Assembly: GCA_022842445.1 (NCBI GenBank) | Contig: JALHPO010000003.1 | Coordinates: 271,203 to 335,202 of the forward strand | DNA: 64,000 nucleotides | Direction of reading: 5' to 3' | Source of the DNA: Nitrospira sp. | GTDB taxonomy: Bacteria > Nitrospirota > Nitrospiria > Nitrospirales > Nitrospiraceae | Shown here: positions 21,326 through 31,140 of the stretch, one piece after another | Layout: each line of letters starts with the position of its first letter | Numbering within the stretch: position 1 is the stretch's first letter | Notes under the pieces: model-generated | Told to the model about the DNA's origin: nothing | The model's input: the letters and a program-made list of their open reading frames with translations, nothing else | The model's database searches: none | Program-made: the position numbers and the translations under genes

Positions 21326-21640
21326 ATAAACGGTGTCCTCAATTGCGCATATCGTTTGTATTTAGGTTTCTCGGCATCTCAGGTGCCTGAAGACCTGGTG
21401 TTCGCGGTATTCGCTTTGTGAAGGTAGGCTTCATTCAGTGGAGTTCGGTCTGGGTGTTTAGGAAGCGGTAACAATTTTCTCACGATGATCGTGATACCCA
21501 AGACCTGGAGTGTTCCGTGCCTTCACGGAATTCTAGATTTCATGGCTACAGACGTGATGTTCTGGGACGATGGGTCTGCTGAACGCCAGGGTTCTTGGGC
21601 GATATCAAACGCCTATAAATATTCGCAGGGAGATGACGCC

Positions 21641-22705
21641 ATGGAACAGAAAGCAATCAGTCTGCAAGACCTTCGTAGGCGGTCAACAAAGGAGATTGAA
21701 CGGCTACGGAAAGTAACGTCGTTCAAGGTCGGCGACTGGAAACGAACGCGATTGGAGAAAGCACTCGGTAAACGATTGGCAACAGCCACTTTGCTGGATG
21801 ATGGTACGCACCAGGAACACACGGAACTCATGGTTCGGCGATTCCAGAAACACTGGGGCGCTCTCACGAAGGACGAAGCCACAGAGCGGCTCAGATTTCT
21901 CACGATACTGGACAGATTAGTAGAGGTCGATGCCGACGCAATGGTGGACGCCTGTGACCATCTGATGGTGTGGATCAAACATGCACTCAACACCGAATTG
22001 CGCCACATCGGGATTATTGGCTGTGTGGAAATGGAAATTGTGAACCTCAGTCACAGTGAGAAGAAAACCATGGGGTCAAAGAAGATTACTCATGCACTAC
22101 GTGGTTCACGGGCAACGTCGTCACTCTCGATCCCTTCACTGGACGAGAATGAACATCGCAAACTGAATGTCTTGCGGGCGATGCGAGATCACGTGGCTCC
22201 CAACACCCTCTGGAGTCCAACTGACAACACGAAGAGTTGGGTCTTGATACATTTTCACGGTGTGGTTCATCTCGGCGGGACGGCTGACGAGATTGATACC
22301 CTTCATGAGCGGGTTGCCAAGAAACTCAGGCGACATTGGAATCTTCCTTATGCCGTGGAACTGAAGAAAACATTTGATAAACAACAGTCACGGACAAAGT
22401 TTGCGAAAATCGCTGATTACATCACGAAATGTGGCAACGAGCGGTTGCGGTATGAGACTCGGTTTGGTCGCGGTATGTCTCAGATCGATGTGACTGAACG
22501 CGCCATGTGGAAGCAGGGGTACCGCGGTATTGACGAAGTGGAGGGAGAAGAGAGTGCGATGGAGGATAGCGTCGGATTGACTCTGGGTGAAGTCGAAGCG
22601 TTAGGCAAAGCGATTGATCGCCTGATGAAACGGAACCGTCGCAGGGATGGGTATGTGCTGCAAATCGGTCGTTTCAACGGTCTCTCTCGGCAGTATTCCC
22701 GCTGA
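21641..22705 (+). CDS. Candidate HUH endonuclease (replication initiator/relaxase-like)
   Basis: WVLIHFHGVVHL (HUH at 22250-22258) and ADYITK (YxxK at 22418-22429). Confidence 0.6.
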   Translation: MEQKAISLQDLRRRSTKEIERLRKVTSFKVGDWKRTRLEKALGKRLATATLLDDGTHQEHTELMVRRFQKHWGALTKDEATERLRFLTILDRLVEVDADAMVDACDHLMVWIKHALNTELRHIGIIGCVEMEIVNLSHSEKKTMGSKKITHALRGSRATSSLSIPSLDENEHRKLNVLRAMRDHVAPNTLWSPTDNTKSWVLIHFHGVVHLGGTADEIDTLHERVAKKLRRHWNLPYAVELKKTFDKQQSRTKFAKIADYITKCGNERLRYETRFGRGMSQIDVTERAMWKQGYRGIDEVEGEESAMEDSVGLTLGEVEALGKAIDRLMKRNRRRDGYVLQIGRFNGLSRQYSR

Positions 22706-22999
22706 ATTACTCATACACTACGTGCGGATCAACCCAGTTCAGAGTATGGTCCAAATAGGGACAACGGTTCTGGTGGAATCAGGGGTTTCTGGCGAGTCCC
22801 AGTGTCTGGAAGGTGGTAAATCAGTAGACTGCCGTGAGTTCAACAAGTCGGTAGCGAGCGACCTGTAAAATCTCAATGAAATCAATCGATTGCTGTTGAG
22901 TGTGAATTTTATGAAAAAGTGCAATAAATTCATGTGCTTGCGTGACGTGGATACTTGATGGGGGATTAGCTTTTAGAATGTTTTGAATTTCAGCAATCC

Positions 23000-24271
23000 C
23001 TAAACTTCCCTGATACAAGATGCTTCCCTAAGCCATCGGAAGATCCATCCGTCTGGCTTGGCTAGTTCCACTTCCTGAGCGAACTTGATTAATCGCTTTT
23101 TGGAGTAGACTTTACCGCCTAAACTCCCATGCCGAGCATCTGAACTATCCTTTTCTAGAACCTTGAGCTTTGGAATGGTGCTTAGTATTGTTGCAGCACT
23201 CTTAATCAAGCTATCGATCCGCCACCCTTGGATTAAAGCACGGTTAGTCGAACTCTTTATTTCTTTGGGGTTCAGAACATCATAGATCTGATTGATCGAT
23301 AGGTCGTGCTTATAATGTCCCAAGTTTATAGTGCCCACCTTGTTTTTCACTAAAGCCCAAACCTTGCTGTTAAATTCAGCCTCAATCGCTTTTTGACAAG
23401 CGACAGGAATGCACCAAAAGAAACTATCTCTCAGAGCGGGCGTTCTCATAAAGACCACGGCATCAACGAGTGCACTCCACGCCTCATCACACAGCTTGTT
23501 CCGCAAGCTGTTGTTTTGAGGATGTAGCCATTCTTCAGCCTGTAACCTTTCTTCTCGAATATTGACCCCAGCCCTTAATCGATCAACCTCAAACTTGGCA
23601 TTCTCTAAATCATTGACGGTCTCGCGTAACTCATTCTTCAGAAGAACTACCACTTCGGGCAAATCTATGGTTGTAACCTCGCCACTGTCTCGCGTGATGG
23701 TTTCAGCAAGTATTTGCGTCGCACATCGGAATAATTCACCATCGACCTCACTCGTTGAGCAGAATCTCCTAACATCAGCAAAGAGATCCCGCACCCGACT
23801 ATACTCGCCAAGATCGCTATACACATCCATCATCTCAAGCAAGTAATCATAGCCAAGTCCGCAATCATCCTTGTGAGCTTCGATATCCAATGCCTCATAC
23901 ACGGCGGCGGCGTGGTGGAGTTGACCACGTTCTTGGTACCACCGTGCAATAGCCCATGTTGCGAGGGTCGTCATCCCTACCTTCTTCTCTTCCAGAAAGT
24001 CACTCCATGACTTCATTCTCGTCTCTGGCGACACGGATCGAGAGGTGAAGGATAACCGTTCCATGAGGTCGTCACATTCACGGGGAAGGCAGTCCTCGGA
24101 CAAATCTTCAAGGATCTGCTTCAGCACGTTCAGAATTTGGTCGTCTCCCTGCGCACTTGCTATATCAGATAGACCTATTCGGGGCGGGGGGAACTGACCC
24201 GTCTGTATTAAATCCAAAATATTCAGAACAGTATATTGCCGATCCTCTTCTTCGCCAGCCATAATACCCAC
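23000..24271 (-). CDS. Uncharacterised helical/TPR-like protein downstream of mrr
   Basis: 423 aa; GTG start directly follows the mrr stop. Confidence 0.7.
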   Translation of the reverse strand: MGIMAGEEEDRQYTVLNILDLIQTGQFPPPRIGLSDIASAQGDDQILNVLKQILEDLSEDCLPRECDDLMERLSFTSRSVSPETRMKSWSDFLEEKKVGMTTLATWAIARWYQERGQLHHAAAVYEALDIEAHKDDCGLGYDYLLEMMDVYSDLGEYSRVRDLFADVRRFCSTSEVDGELFRCATQILAETITRDSGEVTTIDLPEVVVLLKNELRETVNDLENAKFEVDRLRAGVNIREERLQAEEWLHPQNNSLRNKLCDEAWSALVDAVVFMRTPALRDSFFWCIPVACQKAIEAEFNSKVWALVKNKVGTINLGHYKHDLSINQIYDVLNPKEIKSSTNRALIQGWRIDSLIKSAATILSTIPKLKVLEKDSSDARHGSLGGKVYSKKRLIKFAQEVELAKPDGWIFRWLREASCIREV

Positions 24272-25170
24272 CTAATCTTCTGCAAAATAATCGGAGTCGA
24301 TCCGTTTTACTTGGAAAGTTGCTGTTGTGGTCGTCCCCAATCCGTGATCGATCATCAATTCAGCGAGCATACGTCCATCGATCAGAATAACCTTGGGGTC
24401 GATTGTCTCAACATAATTCTTGGCGTCCTCCGAAAACTTGCCCGTGGTGATGAACACACCTTTCTTGGCTCGCTTGCCATGGAGGGCTCCGACAAACTTT
24501 TGAACTTCAGGTCTACCGACTGTGCCTTCCCAACGCTTCGCTTGCAGGTAAACCAAATCCAGTCCAAGGCGATCTTCCTTGATAATACCGTCGATTCCTT
24601 CATCTCCTGTGCCACCAATAGATTTTCCTGCATCAGCGCGTGACCCTCCATACCCCATGGCGACCATCAGATCAACGACTAATCGTTCAAAAAACTGAGG
24701 CGAATTGCTCGCAATGCGTTGCACGACCTGACTGGCGAGATCACCTCGAATGCTCTCATAGGATTTCTGAAGCGTTTCCTCTGGCGTCTCCTTGGAGGGT
24801 TCTTGTTCTTCTTCCTTGGGGGATTTTGCTTTATGGAACTCAAGAAACTCTGGATATTGATTGAGGATTCTTATGTCGATTCGCTTGTGACCTGCCTTGT
24901 GTAGGTCCATACCCCGTTGAGTAATGCGAAACATACTACGCCGTGGTGACTCCAAGACTTTCGCCTGGATGAAATAACTCTTCGCCCACGCCACTCGATT
25001 TTCAAATTTCGTCTGAATTCCGCTTGGAAGAGGCTCTTTCAAGTCCGCTTCGGGCAACGCCATAACCTTGGCGATCACCTCTCTCGCTTCCTGGATGGAA
25101 TGCTCTTTCCCGTCTGCGGCAAGATCAAGCAGCGGCTTGAAGAAACTCTGAAAGTCCGGAACTGCCATCG
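24272..25170 (-). CDS. mrr: Mrr-type restriction endonuclease (type IV)
   Basis: FFERLVVDLMVAMGYGG...GTGDEGIDGIIKEDRLGLDLVYLQAKRWEGTVGRPEVQKFVGAL. Confidence 0.93.
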
Positions 25171-25459
25171 GGTGATTCCTTTCCCAAGAGCGAGAAGAAA
25201 TGTTGCACCACACGACCTTCCTGTAGGAACTGCGGGAGTGTGCCCCCGCTTGTGGAAAAGGTCAAATTAAACTTGGACCAGATTCGCGGCATCTATTATT
25301 GGGTACATGGGCTGGTCGTTATGGATGATTACGAAGCGTCTGTGTGGATATTGCGAGCGAGGTGAGGGCGTCATTGACAACAAGGAACCCTTCGACAATG
25401 ACTCTCACTTTCCCGAGGCAATTGACGTGAGTAGCCAGCTTGGTATTGTATTGGGTTTG

Positions 25460-25978
25460 TCAGGCTCGGTTGTTCCAATGACACTCAGTAATTTCCCAAC
25501 CTTCAGCGAACAGCCGAAGAACAACCCATTTCGTGGCGCTCATTGGTGGGCTAGAGGGGGCTTTCAATGGGTCTCTCCCAGAACATACTAGACGGATCGT
25601 TCTAATGCTGGAACCCTGATGCGTCAAACTCTTTTTTATGGCAGCAGTTGGCTTCCCCTGATTACCGTTGTGTTTGGGAGCCCGATTGATGTGCGTTGCC
25701 ACGTCAAGAAGTATTGCCTCCGCTAGTTCGGCATACGACTTTTGTCGAGTTTTCGATTTTATCTTGGTTTCTATCAAGGCAATAACGCCATCAATTGGGC
25801 GAGCCGCCCACGGCTTTCTCATATGATCAGCGAACCGTTGCAGCACGTTTCCCTCGCCCAGATACGATGGAACTACCTTTGCCTTACCACTCCACAAGAC
25901 ATATACGCCGATTTCATCATAGATATCAGTCAACGTAATCTCAGATAGACGAATGAAGTGAAGTTTTATCGTGAGCAT
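25460..25978 (-). CDS. GIY-YIG-like nuclease-domain protein
   Basis: GVYVLWSGKAKVVPSYLGEGNVLQRFADHM. Confidence 0.65.
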   Translation of the reverse strand: MLTIKLHFIRLSEITLTDIYDEIGVYVLWSGKAKVVPSYLGEGNVLQRFADHMRKPWAARPIDGVIALIETKIKSKTRQKSYAELAEAILLDVATHINRAPKHNGNQGKPTAAIKKSLTHQGSSIRTIRLVCSGRDPLKAPSSPPMSATKWVVLRLFAEGWEITECHWNNRA

Positions 25979-26347
25979 GTTTGTACCATCCAGGAAGCCC
26001 AAGCAGCAGAACTGCTAATCTCGTTCGTAAGAGTATGTCCCCAAGAGAGATGGGGCAAATCATTTCGCTTCTTCTGTGGGTATGCGGTGGAGATCACTTC
26101 AGATTGAAGGACACTGAACGACTAATTGGGCAGGATGGCTTCGCGGCGCCTTGAGGGGAATGCGCAGGTCGCCAGGGATGATTTCGAAGAACGTCGGCGT
26201 GTCTACTGCGAGCGTGGCGTAGTTGCTATACGAGACTGTGAGAGGGGCTATCGTCAGACAACTATCCCAATCTTTTAAGACTGGCGTCATTCAAGGATTA
26301 GTGGTAAGTACGCCTCCCATACAAGCATCTAGGAAGGGAGGCTGATA

Positions 26348-27196
26348 ATGGGATCTGCTTTTAATGCTCTGCACAAATTTGTATTCCAGGCAAAGAATGG
26401 TGCGTATTCCGTTATCACTTCAAAAGATGAAGCCAAGAAGGGACAAATCACACTGACTGGATATGAGACTAAACTTGTAGAAGATTATTTTGGGAAGGAG
26501 AAGATTCATAAAGGATCTGCCAAATCCGACCCCGCCAAGTCCACAAAAGCATTTTTTATTTATAACAAGAAATCTGAAGGTCAACTTAAGCTAACTTATC
26601 CGAAGCCAAACAAAGAGGAACTACGCTTATACATGAACGCTCATCAGGGGTTTCGCCCTGAGGCGGGTGACATATGGTTTGTATACAAACCTGAGGACCA
26701 ACATAAGCCACTTGTAGTTGGTTCAATGAAACCTGGTGAATGGGAATCACTCGGGTCAAAAGATGAGGGCGATGAGGAGTATCAAGGCATCATAAATTCA
26801 CCGCCCGCAGCGGCTCCCCCTAAAACTAAAACCACCACTGGGTATGAGAGGAAGAGAGAGATAGCTTTAGGTAAAATGAAACAAGCATCTTATAGGTGCC
26901 AAGCAGACGATACTCACATAACTTTTATATCCCCCGTTACAGGAAATAACTTTGTAGAGCCACATCACCTTATTCCGATGAAAGCACAATCCGATTTCAC
27001 CAATAGTCTCGATGTAAAAGAAAACATTGTTGTGCTGTGCCCAAATTGCCACAGAAAGATTCATTTAGCTGGGCACAGTGAAAAGGAAGAAATGCTGAAT
27101 TACTTTTACCAAGATTTGTCCGCTGGTCTACAAAAGCAGGGACTAGAGATAACATTTGACGGGCTGAAGACCTATTACAACCTCCTCAAGACATAA
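26348..27196 (+). CDS. HNH restriction endonuclease
   Basis: EPHHLIPM...LDVKENIVVLCPNCHRKIH. Confidence 0.82.
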   Translation: MGSAFNALHKFVFQAKNGAYSVITSKDEAKKGQITLTGYETKLVEDYFGKEKIHKGSAKSDPAKSTKAFFIYNKKSEGQLKLTYPKPNKEELRLYMNAHQGFRPEAGDIWFVYKPEDQHKPLVVGSMKPGEWESLGSKDEGDEEYQGIINSPPAAAPPKTKTTTGYERKREIALGKMKQASYRCQADDTHITFISPVTGNNFVEPHHLIPMKAQSDFTNSLDVKENIVVLCPNCHRKIHLAGHSEKEEMLNYFYQDLSAGLQKQGLEITFDGLKTYYNLLKT

Positions 27197-27199
27197 GAA

Positions 27200-27622
27200 A
27201 TGGACATTGTAGATAAGGACAAGCGAAGTCTAATTATGTCGCGTATCAGAGGAACTGATACCGCTCCAGAGAAGACGGTCCGATCAATTTTGCACCGCTT
27301 GGGGTTCAGGTATAGGCTCCATGTGAAAGACCTTCCCGGCAAGCCAGATATAGTAATGCGTAAATACACGACCGCAATATTCGTTCACGGCTGCTTCTGG
27401 CATCAGCATAAGGATTGTATAGATGGGGCGTTACCCAAGAGCAATACAGCATTTTGGAAAGGTAAGTTGAATGGTAACGTGGAAAGGGATCTGAAGAATC
27501 TGGCGCTTCTTCGCAATGGAGGATGGAAAGTTTGTGTTGTATGGGAATGTGAGTTGAAAGACAGGGGGAGGTTGACTCAAAAACTTAAAGATCTATTTAG
27601 GGCTAAGCTTTCGACCAGCTAG
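27200..27622 (+). CDS. vsr: Very short patch repair endonuclease Vsr
   Basis: RSLIMSRIRGTDTAPEKTVRSILHRLGFRYRLHVKDLPGKPDIV...IFVHGCFWHQH. Confidence 0.96.
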   Translation: MDIVDKDKRSLIMSRIRGTDTAPEKTVRSILHRLGFRYRLHVKDLPGKPDIVMRKYTTAIFVHGCFWHQHKDCIDGALPKSNTAFWKGKLNGNVERDLKNLALLRNGGWKVCVVWECELKDRGRLTQKLKDLFRAKLSTS

Positions 27623-28891
27623 GCTTTTCCCAAAACGAGCCGCAAGCAGCTTCGCTATCTTGGTTACTACCGGAACGACAACGGAATTGCCAAACTGCTT
27701 GTAAGCGGGAGTGTCCGTGTCTGGCAATCTAAACTCCTCCGGGAATCCTAGTAATCGCGCACATTCTCTTGGTGTCAACTTACGCGGGTTTTTACCCTTC
27801 TGTGGAATCAGACATTCTTTTCCATCCTTCCCATAGCGGGCGACCAAAGTATTGGAGGGCTTGTCAAGGATTGCCGTGTGAGCGGTAAAGCCTGTACCCC
27901 TCGCCAAGTTTCTCTCGGTTCGCCTTTGATGCCCGAGCCACAGGCGGCGCGATATTGTATAGGAACGCGGTGGCTCCGGTTCCAGAATCGACCTTAATGG
28001 CAACGGATTACCCTTGAATTCAGGAATGTCGAATTCCTTTTCCCCATGCAAAGCGACCATAAAGCACCGTGCCCTATTTTGAGGAACAACCGTCTTTGCA
28101 TTAATAATCTTGTATGAAAAGGAATAGCCGAGGTCTCTGACCGTCTGCTCAATTACGGAGAAGGTTTTCCCCTTATCATGGAGGACCAGATTTTTTACAT
28201 TTTCCAATATCATGACCGCGGGTTTCTTGACTGCCGCGACCCTCACAATATTGAAGAATAGAGTGCCTTGTGTTTCGCAAGCAAATCCGTGCTTAAGACC
28301 AATAGAGTTTCTGGCTGAAACTCCAGCACGACTAAACGGCTGACAAGGAAAGCCAGCGCAAAGAATGTCGTGATTGGGAATAAAGTCACGGACTTGATCG
28401 TCAGCTAGGTGTTCGCCACTAAAAATATTAATGTCACCAAAAGGGAACTCTCCAAAGTTTCGATAATAGGTTTCCTTGGCGGATTTATCCCATTCGCTTG
28501 AGAAAACGCATTGTCCTCCGACAGATTGGAGGGCTAAGCGGAACCCTCCTATTCCGGCAAATAAGTCTATAAATCGGAAAGAGCCGACACTGGTGGGAGG
28601 AAAGGGAATGCGTTCGTAGAGTATAAAGAGTTCATGTCGCCCATCGACAAGCTTAGTTGATTCTCTGCGTCTGCCCAATGCGGGATAGGACTGCTCAAAT
28701 AGTCTTGCCACCCATTTGTCTCGAAGTTCTTTGTCACCGAATAACGGTATGGTTAATGGATGCTGGAGCCAACTACTGATAGATGCATTCCTTTCGGAAT
28801 GATGCGCGAGCGGATGACCTAGTTCTCTTGTCAAAATCTTCAATGCCGTAACAGCCTCGTCGAAATGAATCTGTCTGATAGTTGACTTCAC
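27593..28891 (-). CDS. dcm: DNA (cytosine-5-)-methyltransferase
   Basis: FIDLFAGIGGFRLAL, GFPCQPFSRAG, VMILENVKNL, YKQFGNSVVVPV. Confidence 0.96.
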   Translation of the reverse strand: MKSTIRQIHFDEAVTALKILTRELGHPLAHHSERNASISSWLQHPLTIPLFGDKELRDKWVARLFEQSYPALGRRRESTKLVDGRHELFILYERIPFPPTSVGSFRFIDLFAGIGGFRLALQSVGGQCVFSSEWDKSAKETYYRNFGEFPFGDINIFSGEHLADDQVRDFIPNHDILCAGFPCQPFSRAGVSARNSIGLKHGFACETQGTLFFNIVRVAAVKKPAVMILENVKNLVLHDKGKTFSVIEQTVRDLGYSFSYKIINAKTVVPQNRARCFMVALHGEKEFDIPEFKGNPLPLRSILEPEPPRSYTISRRLWLGHQRRTERNLARGTGFTAHTAILDKPSNTLVARYGKDGKECLIPQKGKNPRKLTPRECARLLGFPEEFRLPDTDTPAYKQFGNSVVVPVVTKIAKLLAARFGKSLAGRKLSPK

Positions 28892-29084
28892 TCTGCTATC
28901 TCTTGGCTTATAAGATTAAGCTGCCTGTCTAATCGTAGACATTCTGCCGTTTGTTGGCAATGGCGTCGTGATGCAAGTTATTCTTCATAGAACATAACTG
29001 TCTTCCCTCACCAGGATACTGTCCTGTTTGCGGTGGCGCATTGGAAGAGAAAGCGAGTATAAGCAGGTAAGTTTTTAGTGTAGT

Positions 29085-29327
29085 TCATGCTCGTCTTTCT
29101 GCTTTGGCGACCGCGTATCGTGCCAAGTCACAGATGGATGCCCCGCTGAGTTCTCCGTTATCCTCCAAGTCATCGTCTCCGAGTAAATCCACCATCGATT
29201 TCAAGGCGACATAGAGGATTGGCGCTGCTTCTTTATCACTGTCCCCGATCAAGTCAAGCATTGCTTTCAGCGCCTCGTGAAGGACGGGGGCGGCTTCTTT
29301 GTCTATATCTGCATCCAGTTGCTCCAT
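29085..29327 (-). CDS. Small acidic protein with two internal repeats
   Basis: DKEAAPVLHEALKAMLDLIGDS / DKEAAPILYVALKSMVDLLGDD. Confidence 0.6.
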   Translation of the reverse strand: MEQLDADIDKEAAPVLHEALKAMLDLIGDSDKEAAPILYVALKSMVDLLGDDDLEDNGELSGASICDLARYAVAKAERRA

Positions 29328-29660
29328 GACGTACCTCCCAAAGATTTTGCGATGCTAACACTACCCCCCCCACCATGCAATCTGCCTTGCCCCACCAGAA
29401 TAGTGCCTTGTTCGCGGCACCAAGCTGTCTCAATCAACGACTGAAAGTTTGACAGAGAGAAATGAAGGAAAGTTCTCTTCGTGTAGAGGGAGATGAAAGA
29501 CGAGCCAGAGAAACCCAAGGGAGAGCAGTCTTATGTAGTTTGGGGAGAAAATGAGGGGAAAAAAGAACGGATACTTACATAACCGAGTTACATAAAATAT
29601 TTGGTCGTACTGAATACATGATTATTATCAATAAGTTGTTGAGTATTTTCAAATATTTTG

Positions 29661-29678
29661 ACTGAGCTACGGGCGCAC
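29661..29678. repeat. att-like direct repeat, right copy
   Basis: actgagctacgggcgcac, a copy of the tRNA-Arg 5' end. Confidence 0.9.
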
Positions 29679-29751
29679 GTGTGCTACATGAATCATGTTA
29701 TGCGAAGGCTTGTCAAGAATACGATCCGATACCACAGGCAGCACTCACGGG

Positions 29752-30252
29752 TTACAGCCGGGCAAGAATTTCGTCTGCAATCTGCACGATCGGCCGCCCA
29801 TCGGTTGCAATGACATGATCAGCCGCAGCCTCATACTTCGGGGTTCGCTCACGCAAAACATCCTGCACTTCGTCGATGAACGACTTGGTGCCCGTCAGTG
29901 AAGGGCGTTGCGTATCTCGTCCGATGCGTTTCATGATTGTTTCCACCGAGGCCGTCAGCCAGAAAATGGTGCCTGCAGTTTTCAGCCTGTCGACATTTTC
30001 CGGTCGAAGGATTGCACCTCCCCCTGTATCGATAACCAGTCCATCCTCATGTGCCATATCCCGGCAAACCTGAGATTCAAGATCACGAAAATAGTCCCAC
30101 CCATGCTGCGCGACAATCTCAGGTATGCTCTGACCGGCTCGTTTCACAACCTCCGCATCAGTCGATACCATGGTTCGGCCAAGGCGCGAGGCCACCATCT
30201 TCCCTACGGTGCTCTTCCCGGTCCCACGGTACCCGATGAGCACGACGTTCAT
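29752..30252 (-). CDS. aroK: Shikimate kinase
   Basis: VVLIGYRGTGKSTVGKMVA...VIDTGGGAIL. Confidence 0.95.
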   Translation of the reverse strand: MNVVLIGYRGTGKSTVGKMVASRLGRTMVSTDAEVVKRAGQSIPEIVAQHGWDYFRDLESQVCRDMAHEDGLVIDTGGGAILRPENVDRLKTAGTIFWLTASVETIMKRIGRDTQRPSLTGTKSFIDEVQDVLRERTPKYEAAADHVIATDGRPIVQIADEILARL

Positions 30253-31121
30253 TGGAAGCGAGACTCCAGCACGGCACGCATCACGTCAACCGGAGCGGGC
30301 CTGTTCGTCCACAGTTCAAACTGGGTCACCGCCTGGTGGAGAAACATTTCGAGGCCAGGAATCGTCTTGCACCCGGCGCCCTTGGCTTCCATGAGCAATC
30401 GCGTTGCCCTTGGATTGTAGACAATGTCCATAACAGCAAGGTCTGGATGAAACAGCGAGGCCGGCACGCAGGTCGCGTCGACCTTGGGAGACATACCGAC
30501 AGGGGTGCAGTGAATCAGGATCTGCGCGTCAGGTACCGTCCGGCCAAGAGTGCTGTCGTCGAGAAAGGCATCCTCAATGGCCACATTCGACTTGGACCGG
30601 AGATCGCTTGCCAATGCCGTACGTTCTTTGTCATCGACTCCGAGCAGGGTCAACTTCTCTGCTCCGGAATCCGCCGCCAGTGCGAACGCGATAGCCCGCG
30701 CGGCACCTCCTGATCCCAGCATAACGATGCGCCGGCCCGTGAGCTTGATCCCGCCCTCACGCAACGCCCGCAAGGCGCCCGTGGCGTCGGTATTGTAGCC
30801 GATCAGCCGACCGTTCTCAGCCACGATAGTATTGATCGCGCCGATGTGCTGCGCCGTCGGTTCCAGATCGTCCAGAAACGGGACCGCAGATACCTTGTGC
30901 GGGATAGTCACACTGGCACCGCGAAAGTTCCCCAACGCGCGGAGGCCCTGGATCGCTTCTCCAATCATCACCACTTTCCACGCCAGATATACACAGTCAA
31001 TGCCAAGCGCCTGAAAGGCCGCATTGTGGATGGCTGGAGAGAGCGAATGCTCGACAGGATTTCCGATAACCCCACAAAACTGAGTGTGAGCGCCAATATC
31101 CATCTGCTTCATGTCACACAC
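30249..31121 (-). CDS. aroE: Shikimate dehydrogenase
   Basis: FCGVIGNPVEHSLSPAIHNAAF, ATGA overlap with aroK. Confidence 0.96.
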   Translation of the reverse strand: MCDMKQMDIGAHTQFCGVIGNPVEHSLSPAIHNAAFQALGIDCVYLAWKVVMIGEAIQGLRALGNFRGASVTIPHKVSAVPFLDDLEPTAQHIGAINTIVAENGRLIGYNTDATGALRALREGGIKLTGRRIVMLGSGGAARAIAFALAADSGAEKLTLLGVDDKERTALASDLRSKSNVAIEDAFLDDSTLGRTVPDAQILIHCTPVGMSPKVDATCVPASLFHPDLAVMDIVYNPRATRLLMEAKGAGCKTIPGLEMFLHQAVTQFELWTNRPAPVDVMRAVLESRFQ

Positions 31122-31140
31122 CCTACTGGGAAGCTTTGAA

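Noticed and set aside
25307-25591. 94-aa plus-strand ORF
   Set aside because: Partly antisense to the GIY-YIG-like gene; no recognisable domain
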